This document shows, in pieces, positions 11,584 through 24,559 of a stretch of DNA of 64,000 nucleotides; positions within the stretch are counted from its first letter, which is position 1; each line of letters starts with the position of its first letter. The notes below the pieces were generated by a model. The model was not told the DNA's origin and made no database searches. It saw only the letters and a program-made list of their open reading frames with translations. This stretch comes from Tupaia tana (lineage: Eukaryota; Chordata; Mammalia; Scandentia; Tupaiidae). The translations under genes were made by a program, and so were the position numbers. The stretch lies in NCBI GenBank assembly GCA_026018925.1, contig JAKSZU010000002.1, positions 94,374,975 to 94,438,974 on the forward strand, written 5' to 3'.

Positions 11584-11823
11584 AGGACCTGCAGATAGCG
11601 TAATGGCTATGTCTCTGGACTCCCACGTAGTTCACCTCAATTCGAGTCCTGGACCCGGCGACTTAAAATTCATGATGGGTGCATGTGCGTGAGTGCCCAA
11701 GATCCCAAGAGGAGAATAGAGTAGAAGGGAATGCGGTGTGGCCATCCCACTAGAGGATAGTTTCTTGCTTTCTGTCTCTCTGTCTCCATCTGGTGAACAA
11801 ATGTGTCTTATAGCACAAATCTC

Positions 11824-11862
<39 letters not shown>
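11584..11862 (+). mobile_element. tRNA-derived SINE (long type), 35-base poly-A
   Basis: Head ggacctgcagatagcgtaat; poly-A 11828-11862; flanks aaagtgctt on both sides. Confidence 0.9.
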
Positions 11863-11864
<2 letters not shown>

Positions 11865-12184
11865 GCTTTTCAAATAAGGCTAGTTGTTGCACAATCTATT
11901 GCCATCTCTTTGACTGCACAAATAAAGTCCCTCAGAAGTCCTGATTGCTTGAACACAGATATATCAAGGAGAGCACTAAAGGGAGCAGTATTCCTGGGCC
12001 AGGACTTACACAAACAGGGACATCACGACTCCTCTGCGGAGAGCCCTGGATGTGGACAGAGGATGTGTTCCCTCTTTTGTTTCCGTTTTAGCTGATAAGA
12101 CAGTGATAGCTACAGGAGAATTTTCATGTTTTACATCAATTAAGTAGATTTTTTTTAACTAAAAAAATTATTTTTATAAAATAG

Positions 12185-12453
12185 AATGTACTTTTTTAGA
12201 GATAGTTTTATGTTTTTGTTTTTGGTTTAGAGCATCTGTGCTCACTGGAGAGACAAAGAGACAGAAAGTAAGAAATCACCTCCCAGAGGGGTTGGCCATG
12301 TTGTAATCCCTTCTTCTCCATTCTCCTCTTGAGATTTTGGTCACGCACACACATGCACCCGGCATGAATTTTAGGCTGCCAAGTCCGGGACTAGAACTGC
12401 AGTCAACAAGGTGGGAGTCCAGCGACGTAACCATTACTCCATTCACTGGTCCC
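12185..12453 (-). mobile_element. tRNA-derived SINE (long type)
   Basis: T-rich start and antisense head ending cattcactggtccc. Confidence 0.85.
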
Positions 12454-12940
12454 AAAAAGAACATCCTTTTGATCATTAGTAAAACTGCATTTCCTTTAAA
12501 ACCATACAGAATATAGAGTATAACTTACAATTATTAAAAAGTTTCCAAGATGGACTTAAACTACATAAAGAGACAGAACAAACAAAAACAATAATACTGA
12601 TAGAAAAGATAATAAAATTCTTTATCATATGTTTGGATAGCTTATACAAAATTGTTATCACAATCTTATTTTGATTGCTTCACATATTTGAGTGTTATAA
12701 AAATGGGTCAATGAAAAATAATTGCGAAATTTTGGCAAGTTCCAAAGTTTTAATTATGTAGATTTGCTATAAGATCAATAAAAGAGCAAATATTATGACT
12801 AATTATATATATGTATATATCATATAATTATATATTTATAATATATAAATATAACTAATTAAAATTTACAATTAATTTTATTTTATTTCCAGTGTATTCA
12901 AAGGAGAATAACTAGTGGGTAAGAAAAACAGTATACATAC

Positions 12941-13172
12941 TTTATTTTTTAACGTTTATTCATTTTTCTCCAAAAGAAAGACAGATGGAGAGTAAGACTG
13001 ATGGAGAGAGAGGCTTCCCCAGCCATCTTTATTCTGTGACCCACCCCTTCCCAGGCTGGCCTGGATAGGGACAGCCGTGTGACTATGATGTCCAGGGAAG
13101 TCCCGGTTTATGTACCCAGAACCTTTCCCATGTAGGTCCAGCTGTGTTACCACTTTGCAATCATTTGACCCT
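12941..13172 (-). mobile_element. Divergent SINE, minus strand
   Basis: tttttaacgtttattcattt, agagagaggcttccccagcc, box B-like antisense cccagaacctttcc; ends ccactttgcaatcatttgac. Confidence 0.55.
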
Positions 13173-13195
13173 TGGTACTTTAAATAGTACTTTTT

Positions 13196-13355
13196 AAAGA
13201 ATTACTTTATTTAATTTTACTCATCATTGTCATTTTTTTTTTTCAACTTGAGCACAGAGAGAAAGAGAGAGAGAAAGCCGCCAGGTCCATGGCTTGAACT
13301 GTGGTCAGTCATGTGGGAGTCCAGCACCTTAACCACCACACCATTTGCCAGCCCC
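13196..13355 (-). mobile_element. Short-type tRNA-derived SINE
   Basis: Lacks the long-type body: GA-rich segment, ggcttgaactgtggtcagtc, head ending atttgccagcccc. Confidence 0.85.
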
Positions 13356-13824
13356 AATAAATTTTTAAAATACTCTTTGTTTATGTATTTAAGTATGTGA
13401 GGCTTCATTTATTTTGTATATTTTTAACATCCAGGGAAATTATTGCCCAATTTCAAATTTTACTGTGTCATTTTTTTGTGAAATGCAAATTTTTTGTAAA
13501 ATTTTAAAATTAGTATTCTAAAATTAATTATAAGTGTGGTCAATCTGCCATCCAACTTAAAACATATTATTATAGAATATTGCTATACTTTCAACACAGG
13601 TCATGCCAAACATTAGACATGAATGAAAATGAGCCAAATACTAAGAAGCACTCAGTTATATGCGTTTCAGTTTCCTTTTTTGAATTTACTATTAAGTATT
13701 ATATTTGCTTTGTACTATATGTAATCTAAAAGTGAAGTAAGGAGACCTAAGCAGATTTTTTTTTAAAAAAAGAGTATAATACATACCTTTTTCTACAAAA
13801 ACAAAGCATCAATGTTATTTATGC

Positions 13825-13828
<4 letters not shown>

Positions 13829-13859
<31 letters not shown>
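13829..13859. repeat. (CA)n microsatellite
   Basis: Uninterrupted CA repeat of about 15 units, not inside a SINE. Confidence 0.95.
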
Positions 13860-13861
<2 letters not shown>

Positions 13862-14139
13862 TTTACGGGACTGCACCATCCAATGTTATATCCTGATTAA
13901 ATACGCCAGGATGTGTTCCAAATTAATCTAAATTAAAACATGTCTGTGCAAAAAACATAGCTCAACAATTCACAGATGTTAAACCATCAAATACAAACTC
14001 AAATAAAAGATTATTGTGAGGTAATATGGCTTCTGACTCCATGCCATACATCAGAAACATGAACAACAGTAAATTTTATTCAGATATTTTGCTCTAATAG
14101 CATTTTAAGTTTGGTCTTTTCTACTTTGAATTATTTTAA

Positions 14140-14196
14140 AAAAACTATTTAATTTCATTCATTATTATTTTTTAATTTCACCAGAGATAGAGAGAG

Positions 14197-14231
<35 letters not shown>

Positions 14232-14318
14232 AAAAGTAAGCCACTATATCCAGGACTCAAACCTCAGTAGGTCATGTGGGAGTCCAGTGCCCTAACCACC
14301 TCACCACCCGCTGGCCCC
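14140..14318 (-). mobile_element. Short-type tRNA-derived SINE
   Basis: (GA) run 14197-14230 and head ending acccgctggcccc; flanks tctactttgaatt on both sides. Confidence 0.88.
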
Positions 14319-14737
14319 ATCTACTTTGAATTCTTAAACTATACAATAGACCATTTTACAAAACCCACAGATTTTTTTTTTTAGCATAGAGAAACAAAAA
14401 TTACAACTTCTCCTCCATGTATACATATCTACAGAGAATTCCCTGGATAAACTGTGAGTGTGGCAGGAAAAAAAATCTTATTCAAATTAAATAAATACTT
14501 TACACTTGCTTCACATGACAGGTTTGCAGACTCAGACACACAGGTAAATACCTATGCTTTAGATTTATTCATTTTTGTTTTACGTGTAGAAGTAAATTTT
14601 TAATGGCGAATTAATTATATCACTACATTTTTATTGCACTATAGTACTCATTTAAGCACTTAAAAATGGAAGGCATACAAAGACTAAATTAAGACATGGT
14701 AAATTAACTTAAATATTTGGTTATTCTTTTTTTTCTT

Positions 14738-14904
14738 AAAGAATTATTTAACTTAATTTATTATCATTATTATTATTTTAATTTGATCAGAGAGAGAGAG
14801 AGAGAAAGGAAAATTGAGAAAGCAAGCTGTCAGGTCTGGGACTCAAACCATAGTCAGCCATGTGGGAGTTCAGCGTCCTTAACCACAACACCACCTGCAG
14901 GCCC
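14738..14904 (-). mobile_element. Short-type tRNA-derived SINE
   Basis: attatcattattattatttt, GA run, gggactcaaaccatagtcag, head ending acctgcaggccc. Confidence 0.85.
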
Positions 14905-15909
14905 AGAAATTTGGTGTTTCTTGATGATATTTCTGAGGTTCGCCATGACAGTAAGCTCCAGAATTCTCACAGTAACACAACTGTCTTGCTTATAAGCATC
15001 CGTCTGATTAAGTATTACAACATTTACTACCACAACATAAAGAACACATATAAACATAACAGTTAAAAAAGACAAAAGATCCTGTGATCAAATTTTATTC
15101 TGTTTTACAGATAAATTGTAAGATCAATTTTTATTTAATACAGTACATAGAAAACTATTACATTGTCATTTTGAAAAAGATGAAAGAAAACACTGGAGAC
15201 AGTCAACCTTACTGTCGCTGTATTTTCTGAATGATTTTACTCCTTTTATTTACTTTCTATTCAGTGAAGCACTCATTCTGGCAGGAACTGAGGAGAAAAT
15301 ATTCATAGCAATAAATCCACTTCATTTACAAAAGTAAATGAGATAGTAGAAAACAGTAGGTAATAAAGTAGGTAAGAATGAGTGAGTTCTCTTTGGTTCT
15401 TGCCACAGTGACTGTGAATTCAGCTGAATATCAGCTGAATCATAGGAAATGAAATACTACAAACTATTTCCAGCAGAAGGAAAAGGAAGTGTAATGGAAA
15501 TAAACATTCAAGAAAAATAGAAAGCAACAGTGAGTAAATTTAAATAAATATTGATGGTAATAAATAATAACAAAAAGTTGGAGAGAATAATTGTGTTAAT
15601 TTGTTATAGGTTCTTCTATTTTTGAGAAAGTGGTAAATATATTACTATACATTAAACATCAGTAATAAAATATTTTATGAATATAACAAGTAAAATAAGA
15701 AAAGAACGTATTACTGACAAGCTAATGAAGGTATAGAAAGCTAAGTATAGATCATTTTAAAAAACGAAAATTTGTGGGAAATAGAAATTGTAAAATGAGA
15801 CAGCATATTTAAACACAGATACAGTGGCATCTACATAAGACATATAAAAATTAAATTTAAAATAACTATTTCAATTTAAAATAATCATCTCTTGAGATTT
15901 TGTGATAAC

Positions 15910-16151
15910 CCAATAATTAGCAGGTGGCGTGGTAGTTAGGGCTCTGGTCTCTCATGTGACTGACCGTGGTTCGGGTTCTGGGTCCAGTGGCTTGAAATTC
16001 ACACCGGGTGCACATCCATGCATGACCAGAATCTCATGAAGAGAATGGAGAGGGGCTTGGAGCATTGCCAGCCCCTCTGAGGGGTGATTTCTCACTCTCC
16101 CTCTATCTCTCAGGGGGATGTGCATGCCCTAACGTAAAAACCTTTAAAAAA
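15910..16151 (+). mobile_element. tRNA-derived SINE (long type)
   Basis: Head attagcaggtggcgtggtag, box B-like ggttcgggttctggg; ends aacctttaaaaaac. Confidence 0.8.
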
Positions 16152-16469
16152 CTCCTTGAATATAAAGATGCAGAAAGAGAAAGTGGAGAGTGAAAATTAT
16201 AATGTAAACACTAAAACAAAGAAAGCTAGTGTAATTACACTATATTAGACTTGATGTAATACACCTTGCTAGAGATTAAAAAAAGAACATTTTATAACAA
16301 TCAAAGATTAATCCAATTTTATATGTATTAGCAACAGAGTCTCAACATATGTAAAGCAGAACTTGACAAATAAAAATAGGCAAATCATAAGTATAGAAGG
16401 AGATAGAAACACATCTCTAAGTAACTGATGGAGTATGCAGAATAAAAACTGATGCGACTATAGAAGAGT

Positions 16470-16745
16470 TTTTCTTTTTCTTTTCTTTTTTTTTTTTTTT
16501 TTTTTTTTGAGGTGTTCGCTATACGGTGCGTGCACTCCCCAGACAGACAGAGAGAGACATAGAGACAGAAAGTGAGAAATCACCCCCCAGGGTGCAATCC
16601 CTTCTCCTCCATTCTCCTCTCAGGATCTTGGGCACGCACACACACACGCCCGGCGTGAGTTTTAAGCCACCGGGTCAGGGATGCGAACCGCGGTCAACTA
16701 CATGGGAGTGGAGCGACATAGCCATTATGCTAACTGCTGGTTCCC
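16470..16745 (-). mobile_element. tRNA-derived SINE (long type)
   Basis: Poly-T 16490-16508 and head ending taactgctggttccc; flanks tagaagagttttt on both sides. Confidence 0.9.
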
Positions 16746-17039
16746 TAGAAGAGTTTTTTAATTATCTCACGTGTATACATATAAAGCTATGCTTATGAAC
16801 TACAGAATAAAAAAATATGTAAACATACCAAAAATGTCCAACGTTTTTGATGCATGCATTCTGCTCCATTCCCCTCCCCCGACAAATCCCAGAACATTTT
16901 TCTAGAATTGCACAAGTGATTCTAAAATTACTGTGGAAATTCTAAAAGCTGAGACAATCTTGAAGAAGAAAAATCTCAGAGACTTACACTGCTGCACTGT
17001 TTTTTATTTCACTGCTTCTATGGACAATCAGGCAGGTTT

Positions 17040-17325
17040 TTTGTTTGCTTGTTTTGTTTTATTTTTTATTTGTTTGTTTGTTTTTTAGGTTTTTGCTATA
17101 GGGTGCGTGTACTTACTGGAGCAAGACAGTGAGAGAGAAAATAGTAAGTTGCCTCCCAAGGGGAATAGCCATATAGCAAACTTTTCTCCTCCATTCTCCT
17201 CCTGGGATTTGGGGCACCCGCATAAACACTCCTGGAGTGATTTTCAAGCTGCTGAGTCTATGACTTGAAGCATGGTTGATTATGTGTGAGTCCAGCTATT
17301 TACACACTACTCCACCTGCTGGCCC
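17040..17325 (-). mobile_element. tRNA-derived SINE (long type)
   Basis: gtttgtttgttttttaggtt, gctatagggtgcgtgtactt, head ending cacctgctggccc. Confidence 0.87.
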
Positions 17326-17500
17326 TGGTTTTTAAAGCATCAGTGTTACCAATCAGTCATTTCTATATTATTTAGGGAAATATTCGCATCTATTCTAAAA
17401 TAAATCAATGTAAGATACCTATAAAAGACTATTCACTGGATTTTCTGGTAATCTTTCTTTAACATAATTTAACTATTCAATAAATATAGATTAATAAAAG

Positions 17501-17765
17501 TTTTTGTTTGTTTGGTTTTTAGAGAGAGATTTTTGCTATAGTGTGCATGCACTCTCCAGAGAGACAGAGAGAAACAGAAAGTGAGAAATCACCCCCGGAG
17601 GGCATGGCCATGCTGCAATTCCTTCTCTTCCATTCTCCTCTCAGTATGTTGGGCATGCACACACATGTGCCCAGAACAAGTTTTAAGCCGCCAATTCTGG
17701 GATTCAAACTGCCGTCGACTATGTGGGAGTCCAGAAACATAACCATTATGCCATCTGCTGGTCCC
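17501..17765 (-). mobile_element. tRNA-derived SINE (long type)
   Basis: Flanked by agattaataaaagtttt at about 17488 and 17768; head ending atctgctggtccc. Confidence 0.92.
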
Positions 17766-17849
17766 AAGATTAATAAAAGTTTTAATTACACATAAATAAA
17801 TGTTTATGCATTTGGAACAATTTTTGCAATAACCAATTCACCATTTATT

Positions 17850-18391
17850 TTAGTTTTATTGAGGAGTAATGACATAAAAGTTGTATATATTTAAGGTTAG
17901 CAAATAGTGTCTTAATATATGTATACATTGTGAAATGATTACCACAATCAAGCTAATTAACATATCCATCACCTCACATAGTTACCTTTTCCCTATGTGT
18001 GTTTGCTAACACAGGTGCATGCATGCAGTGGGAATTCATTAGCAAATCTCAATTTAACATACAGTACTATTCACTATAATCACCATGCTGCACAGTAGGT
18101 CTCCAGAAAGAATATATTCATTTTATGACTGTCAGTTTCAAAATCTTCTCATTTTTTCCATTCCCTGGTCCTTGACTGGTAACCACTCTTCTACTCTTCA
18201 GTGAGTTCCACATTTTAGATTCCACATGTCAATGTATTCATTTGGTATTTTTCTGTGGCTTTCTTATTAACACAGTGTCCTCCAGGTTCATCCATGATGT
18301 CACAATGGTGGGCTTTCTATGATTTTGGGTTGGATAGCATTGTAGTTGTTTTTTAGGCATTTTGCCATAGAGCCTGTGCACTTGCCAGAGG

Positions 18392-18447
<56 letters not shown>

Positions 18448-18960
18448 GGGAGAGAGAGGGAAGGTGAGAAATCACCCCCCAGGGAGATGGCCACGCTGCA
18501 ATTCCTCATCCTCCATCCTTTTCTTGGAATTTGGGGCATGCGCACATATGTACTTGGCACAATATTCAAGTCACTGGGTTCAGGACTTCAACCACCATTG
18601 ACCAGTGCCTTAACCACCATGCCAGCTGCTTGCCACGCCACTGTTTATCTATACAACCTTTCTTTATCCGTTGATCCATTAACAGGCATTTAGGTTGTTA
18701 CTGTATCTTGACTACTGTTAGTAATGCTGTAATAGCATGCAAGTTTAGATATCTGTTTGAGATACTGATTTCACTTTCTCTTCAAGTGGGACTGCTGAAT
18801 CATGTGATAGTTCTATTTTTGATTTTCTGAGGAAACGCCATACTCTCTTTCCATAATGGTTATAAATATACATTCCTACCAACAATATATAAAGATTCTC
18901 TAACATCCTAGCCAACTATTAATCTATTATTGCACTACTAATAGAAATAAATGAAACTGA
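17850..18960 (-). mobile_element. L1 3' region fragment (older L1M type)
   Basis: The plus strand carries the antisense of the mammalian L1 3' end: ttattgaggagtaatgacat, gtgaaatgattaccacaat, catccatcacctcacatag, aatgtcctccaggttcatcc, then after a SINE ccgttgatcc and gatactgatttcactttc. A SINE splits it at 18340-18637. Confidence 0.8.
18340..18637 (-). mobile_element. tRNA-derived SINE inside an L1 fragment
   Basis: gttttttaggcattttgcca, long GA run 18391-18460, head ending cagctgcttgcca. Confidence 0.85.
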
Positions 18961-19097
18961 GTGGTTCCTTTCTTTTTTTAACTCATTTACTTATACATTT
19001 TCACACATTTACTTTACATATCAAAAAATTTTTGTTCATACTCCATAGTTCTTGACAGTAAACAACTTTAAAAATTTCAAATAATAAACAGCTATCA

Positions 19098-19358
19098 GGG
19101 ACCAGCAGTTAGCGTAATGGCTATGTCATTGGATTCCCATGTAGTCAAACATGGTTCGAGTCCCAGACCCGGCGGCTTAAACTCATGCCAGACGCATGTG
19201 CGTGCGTTCCCAAGATTCTGAGAGGGGAATGGAGGAGAAGGGATTGCGGCGTAGCCACCATCCCTGGGGGGTGATTTCTTACTTTCTGTCTCTCTGTCTC
19301 TGTCTTTCTGGCAAGCACACGCACCCTACAGCAAAAACCTCTCCAAAATAAATAAATA
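19098..19358 (+). mobile_element. tRNA-derived SINE (long type)
   Basis: Head gggaccagcagttagcgtaa; tail aataaataaa. A direct repeat aaacaactttaaaaatttca lies in both flanks, but 16 bases separate the left copy from the head. Confidence 0.9.
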
Positions 19359-21164
19359 AACAACTTTAAAAATTTCAAAAAACTGAATTTTAAAGATAAT
19401 GTTCAAAATATTTGTTATGATTTAGTTTGTGACTCTATAACAGAGACAGTATGGTTTTAAATATTCTTGAGAAAATATTTACATGTCAACTACTCAAACT
19501 GTTAGAAAGCGAACACCTAGCACATAATTCACACATAAACCTTCTTAATTCAGCCCTGCCTACCAAAGTGTCCTGTGATGTACCACCTGCTAGCAAAAGT
19601 TAGTCTCTTTTTCTTCAAAGTCTTCCTCAAGATAATCCTCTGGATGTGGCTGCTCTTTTGCAATTTCTACTGATGACAATGCTGGACTGGAAAAGTCCAG
19701 GTTATTTTATGGTACAAATTCTTTCAGATAGCTTCTCTAATCCTCTCTGCCAGGCAGAAATGTTTATGGTGCCAGGCCATCTTTCCAAGAATTCTGTTGG
19801 CTTTCTTAGTTCCATAGTTTTCTGGTTTAATCTTCAAATACTGACATTCTAGTCAAAGCCTTATCCAATAACAAGTATTCCCAATTTCTGATTCAAGGCA
19901 ACAGGTATTACTGAACTTATGAAAATAACCATTCTGCCACAAAGTAAGAATACTCCCAAATATTTTCAAATTTCAAAGGGGTCAGGAAGGGAGAAAAGTT
20001 TATGTTTCCATTTAAAGAAACAAACAAACAGAAGGAAAAAAACATTTTAATAAATTGCTAAACCTATCAACACCTCAAAAGAAAGCAAACTTGTTAAATT
20101 GGGAAAACAAACCATAGTAAAGAAAAAGACAGTAATGTTTTACTCAAAAGTCATAAAATTCTATTTCACTAGTTCAATCTTATGTAATTAATCTTTCTTC
20201 TGTTGAATTTACAGTGTTACTGTGTTCTGATCTTTCCGTTTGAATCTTGGAAATTAACATTCAGTGTTGTTACTGATAGTTCTTGTCCCTAGCATTTAGT
20301 TGGTCATTTTCTTGGTTGTGTTTTGTTCTCTTACTGTGTGTGTCTTCAGCTTTCCTGGTATAGCACTCCTTTCAGAACTCCTTAAAGAGCTGGTCTGGTG
20401 TTGGTAAATTCTTTCAGGTTTTATCTATCTGGGAATATTTTTTTATCATTTCTTCCCATGTGAAGGATAATCTTGCTGGGTATAGTATACTTGGTTGAAA
20501 CTTTTTCACTTAACACTTCGAGTATATTTTCCCATTCTTTCTTTGCTCTCATTGTTTCTGATGAGAGGTCAGAGATTAGCCTGATGGGATAATCTTTTTA
20601 AGTAACCTGACATTTCTCTCTTGTCAATTTAATATCTCTCTTTGTCTGTGGATTTGGCCAGTCTATGGCTATGATGTGCCTTGGAGATCTTCTTGGGTTG
20701 ATTCTATCAGGGATCCTTTGTATTTCTTGGGTCTAGATATTTGAATACTTCTCTAGATTTGGAAAGTTTTCTTGCAGGATTTCATGGAATAGATTATCAA
20801 TGCTTTTATTAGTTTCTTCACCTTCTAGAATACCTATTATCCATATGTTTGGGTGCTTAATGGTGTCTAGTATTTCTCATATAGCATTGTCATTTACTTT
20901 TTGTTATTTTCTCAATTTTTTTTTTCGTTATTTTTCTAGGTCAGAGTTTTTGCCAACATCCAAGATTCTATATTCTACATGGGCTAATGTGCTTTTAATA
21001 CTTTCGAAGGAGGTTTTGATTTCTTGTATTGTATCATTCACTTCTAACAGCTCCATTTGATTCTTTTTTATAGTGTGTCTTTCCTTTTTCAGATCATGTG
21101 AGAACTTCCTCTCCTCCTAGCACTTGCTGTGTCTTTCCTTCTACATTGTCTCTTAGTTGTTGCA

Positions 21165-21505
21165 TCTCACCTAGTTTCAAGACTGGGTGATTTATAAAGA
21201 AATAGAGGTTTATTCAGCTCACAGTTTGAAGGCCTAAGGCCCAGAGGCCACCTTCTGGTGAGGCTACAACACAGTAGAGGGCAGGATCTTGAGCAGAGCA
21301 GCTGTCCATTAAGTGTTCGTCTATTCTGGTCTTCTTTTTCCTTTTATAAGCCCACCAGAACACAATCACAGGGACCTTGCCCTAATGACCTTATCACACC
21401 AAAGCCCTCATCCGGGGACAATGTGAGGGATTAATTTTTCACTTACCACCTTTACAATACAACCTAATCCCAACAGATGAATTTTTGAGGGGCATATATT
21501 ATACC
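21165..21505 (-). repeat. Ancient interspersed repeat inside the L1 fragment, class not settled
   Basis: Contains the widespread eutherian repeat text gactgggtgatttataaag, gtttattcagctcacag, tggtgaggctacaac, cttttataagcccacc and gaccttatcacacc. I recognise the type but cannot assign LTR or DNA class with certainty. Confidence 0.5.
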
Positions 21506-22311
21506 ACCAACTCTTGTTATTTTCATCAGTCATCCCTGCTAAGGATTTTGAAGCACTCTCAGACCTTTACTGTAGATATGCCCACTCTGTATCTCTTGTT
21601 CCCTCCTGGTGTATATCTGTGTGTGTGTGTGTGTGTGAGAGTAGGAGTTATTTAGATTGTATGAATTTTTTCCTTCCTTCAAAGCCAGGCCCAGTTTTGA
21701 AAGCCTCTCATTTGTTTTCCTTAGAGTGATATTCTGACATGTTTAAGTTCATGTGTCTTTTCACAGTCCTACAGAGTTGAGTCAGTTGTCTATACCAGCA
21801 CTTGTACTCGCTGTCTGCAGGGCTATACTCTGGATCTATGTAGGTTGCCTACAAGCCAGTAAGAGAATCTGCAGGTGAAATGTCTCATGTAACATGCACA
21901 TAGGCTTCTTGATGGAGTCCATAGAGTGTTTAGTAAGGCCTATGACCTGTCTTCCCTGCTCCCAGCCTCTTCCAGACACTCAGGTGTGCTGAAGACCTCA
22001 GCAATTTGAGTAAGGCAGATAGATGCTGGGCTCTTGGCAACACCATGCACACCTGGAGGAGGCAGGAGTTCATGCACTAGATCCTACTTCTCCACATGAG
22101 GGATTGCCGACCAAAGCATCTCTCTGTTGGCACTGAGCTTTGCTGCCTTGGGAAAGTGTGATGCATGTAAAGTGAAACTGACCTTACAGCTTTCAATGTG
22201 TCTATTCTTGGATTTCTTTTTCCAGTGATGTACAGAATTTCTCTGGTAGACTCCTAGACCTCTACAAAGGTATTCTCATCTGTGGGTAGTTGTCAAAAGT
22301 GAATGATTCTT

Positions 22312-22580
22312 GGGAACCAGCAGTTAGCGTAATGGCTATGTCACTGGACTCCCATGTAGTCGACCACAGTTCGCATCCCGGACCCGGTAGCTTAAAACTC
22401 ATGCCGGGCGTGTGTGCGTGCGTGCTCAAGATCCCAAGAGGAGAATGGAGGAGAAGGGATTGCGGCGTGACCATCCCCCCTGGGAGGTGATTTCTCGCTT
22501 TCTGTCTCTCTGTCTCTCTCTGTCTGTGTGGCGAGCGCAAATGCCCTATAGCGAAAACCTCTCCCCCAAAAAATAAATAA
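22312..22580 (+). mobile_element. tRNA-derived SINE (long type)
   Basis: Head gggaaccagcagttagcgta; flanks aaagtgaatgatt on both sides (22296 and 22580). Confidence 0.92.
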
Positions 22581-22780
22581 AGTGAATGATTTTTGTACAA
22601 GGGGTTGATGGTGGAAAGCTCCTATTCCCCATCTTGCTGATGTCACTCAATTCCAGTTTCTTTGAAGTTTCATAACTTCTCTAGGATCTTGTTAATACAT
22701 TTTGCCTTCACATTTGTCTTCAGCATGTTTGCTGCTTCTGTGGTTGTCGTTGTTACCATCACTATTAAAATGCAGTTTCC

Positions 22781-23028
22781 TAGGAGTAGTGAATATGGTG
22801 CTGGACTGTCACATGGCTGACCATGGTTCAATCTCAGATCTGGCAGCTTGAAAATCACGTTGGGTACCTGTGCATACATATCCATAATCCCAGGGAGAAT
22901 TGTGGCATGGCCACTCCAACCCTCCTGGGGGTTGAGTTCTTGCTTTCCTTCTTACTGTCTCTCTCTGTCTCCTTCTAATGAGCACATGCACCCTATGGCA
23001 AAAGCCTAAAAGAAAAAAAAAAAAAAAG
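22781..23028 (+). mobile_element. tRNA-derived SINE, decayed head
   Basis: tggtgctggactgtcacatg, ggttcaatctcagatctggc, A-tail at 23012-23027. Confidence 0.8.
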
Positions 23029-24559
23029 GTGAGACTATTTTCTATTCTTTTTATCCTTTGTAGCTAACATCATATGCCCTCAGCATCACTGATACTCAAA
23101 TTTCTGTTGAATTGTTTTATACCTTAACATTTTACTGTTGTACCATTGTACAACAGTGGTCAGTTGGTCCATTGGTCAGTTGTCAGTAAGCCTAGCAATA
23201 TACTGCTTCTTATGAGGAGCCAAAAACCTCAAGCAAAAGTGATAAAGGGAAGGCTTTTGCTTTTTTGCAAAACATGTAACTCTTCCCACATGTAATTTGT
23301 CTCCTAGCATCCAAATTTATAGCTGTTCTATCTATAGCTGTTCCATATATTCACACATATATACATATTTCTTTCTTTCTAGGAATTAAGCAGGCTGCCA
23401 AGCACAGATAATTCATCTTACAGAACAGCAAAGATATTATGAAGCAGTATAATCACTTGCATATTCAAGCTTGTAATTAATTTTGTGCCTTCATTAAATG
23501 AGACTTATGTTCTCAACTGTTTCTCTTCCTGCATTTGTTATCCCTAGTGGGCATGCACACAAATTCTGTCCTTTCATGCTCTGTACATGTCGAATTTTGC
23601 ACATTCTAAAATATATCTTTAAAAAAGTTTGTAGCATTGTAACCACCTGAACAAACACATAAAGGTAACTCTTTGCTGTATTCAGTAGATTTTATAAACT
23701 AGCATACCTAAGAAGATACCATTACAGATAGGCAGGCCCTATCTATAATACTCCATAACCATCTACCAAAACAATAGTGATGTAAAATTAAACAAGTGTT
23801 TAATCAAATTAGGTCTGCCTCTTTAGTCCCTCCTCAGAATCATTCCTAAGTTTCCTCTGGAACATTCTCCTTTAGGGGGCAAGTACACAAGCCCAAATGT
23901 GTTTGACTGCAGGTGTGCTGCAGGTGAATTTATCTGATTCACTGTATAACATAAAAATGTAGGCCTTTATTCCACTGCATAATTTCTTGTAAGAAATTTA
24001 TATATTATGTAATTCAGTATTTTTAGAGCTAATATATATTAGAAAGTGACCATGTAAAAGCTACACATTTTTTTTTTACTATATTTTGTTATGAGAATAA
24101 TACACTATTGTGAGTCTTACAAACTTAGAGATGCATTAAAGTCTTAGGATATAGTTTTTTCAAATGTCAAGGGTCTATTCTACAATGAGGAGAAATGCCC
24201 TTACCAGATGCTTTAGAAATCCACATATATTCTGACTCAGGTCTAAATTAGAAAAAAGAAAAAAAACAGAATTTTTAAATGAGTCCAAATCTTTTACTTT
24301 GAAAATAAATTGACTCAGAGGAATCATGAATTGCCAAGGACTCACACTACAATTAGGAAGTTTTGTGGAAGTATGAGGGGTACCTATGTCTTGACTCCTC
24401 ATTTAAGATTCTACCAGCATCTTCATAAATGCTGTCATAATATCAAACACTCAATCACATGTACGTGCATGCATACATACATGGTAAATATACACTGCAC
24501 ACAAACATTGGGAAAATCTATAGATGCAGGTGAGAACAGACCCACATAAAGACTTCCTT
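23029..24559. other. Unassigned intron sequence
   Basis: AT-rich unique-looking DNA between a SINE and the SLC33A1 retrocopy. No repeat, exon or RNA gene recognised. Confidence 0.6.

Larger units (their letters stand above)
20205..22780 (-). mobile_element. L1 5' UTR/ORF1-region fragment, minus strand
   Basis: Reading the minus strand from about 22640: CAGCAAGATGGGGAATAGGA then GAGCTTTCCACC, typical of old mammalian L1 5' ends. Near 20400-20880 the antisense of the downstream L1 region appears (gataatcttgctgggtatag, gattctatcagggatcc, ttggaaagttttcttgcagg). Broken by a different repeat at 21165-21505 and a SINE at 22312-22580. Confidence 0.7.

Noticed and set aside
21165..21505. Endogenous retroviral gene remains
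   Set aside because: No gag, pol or env text is present; at most a solo LTR-like or other old repeat.
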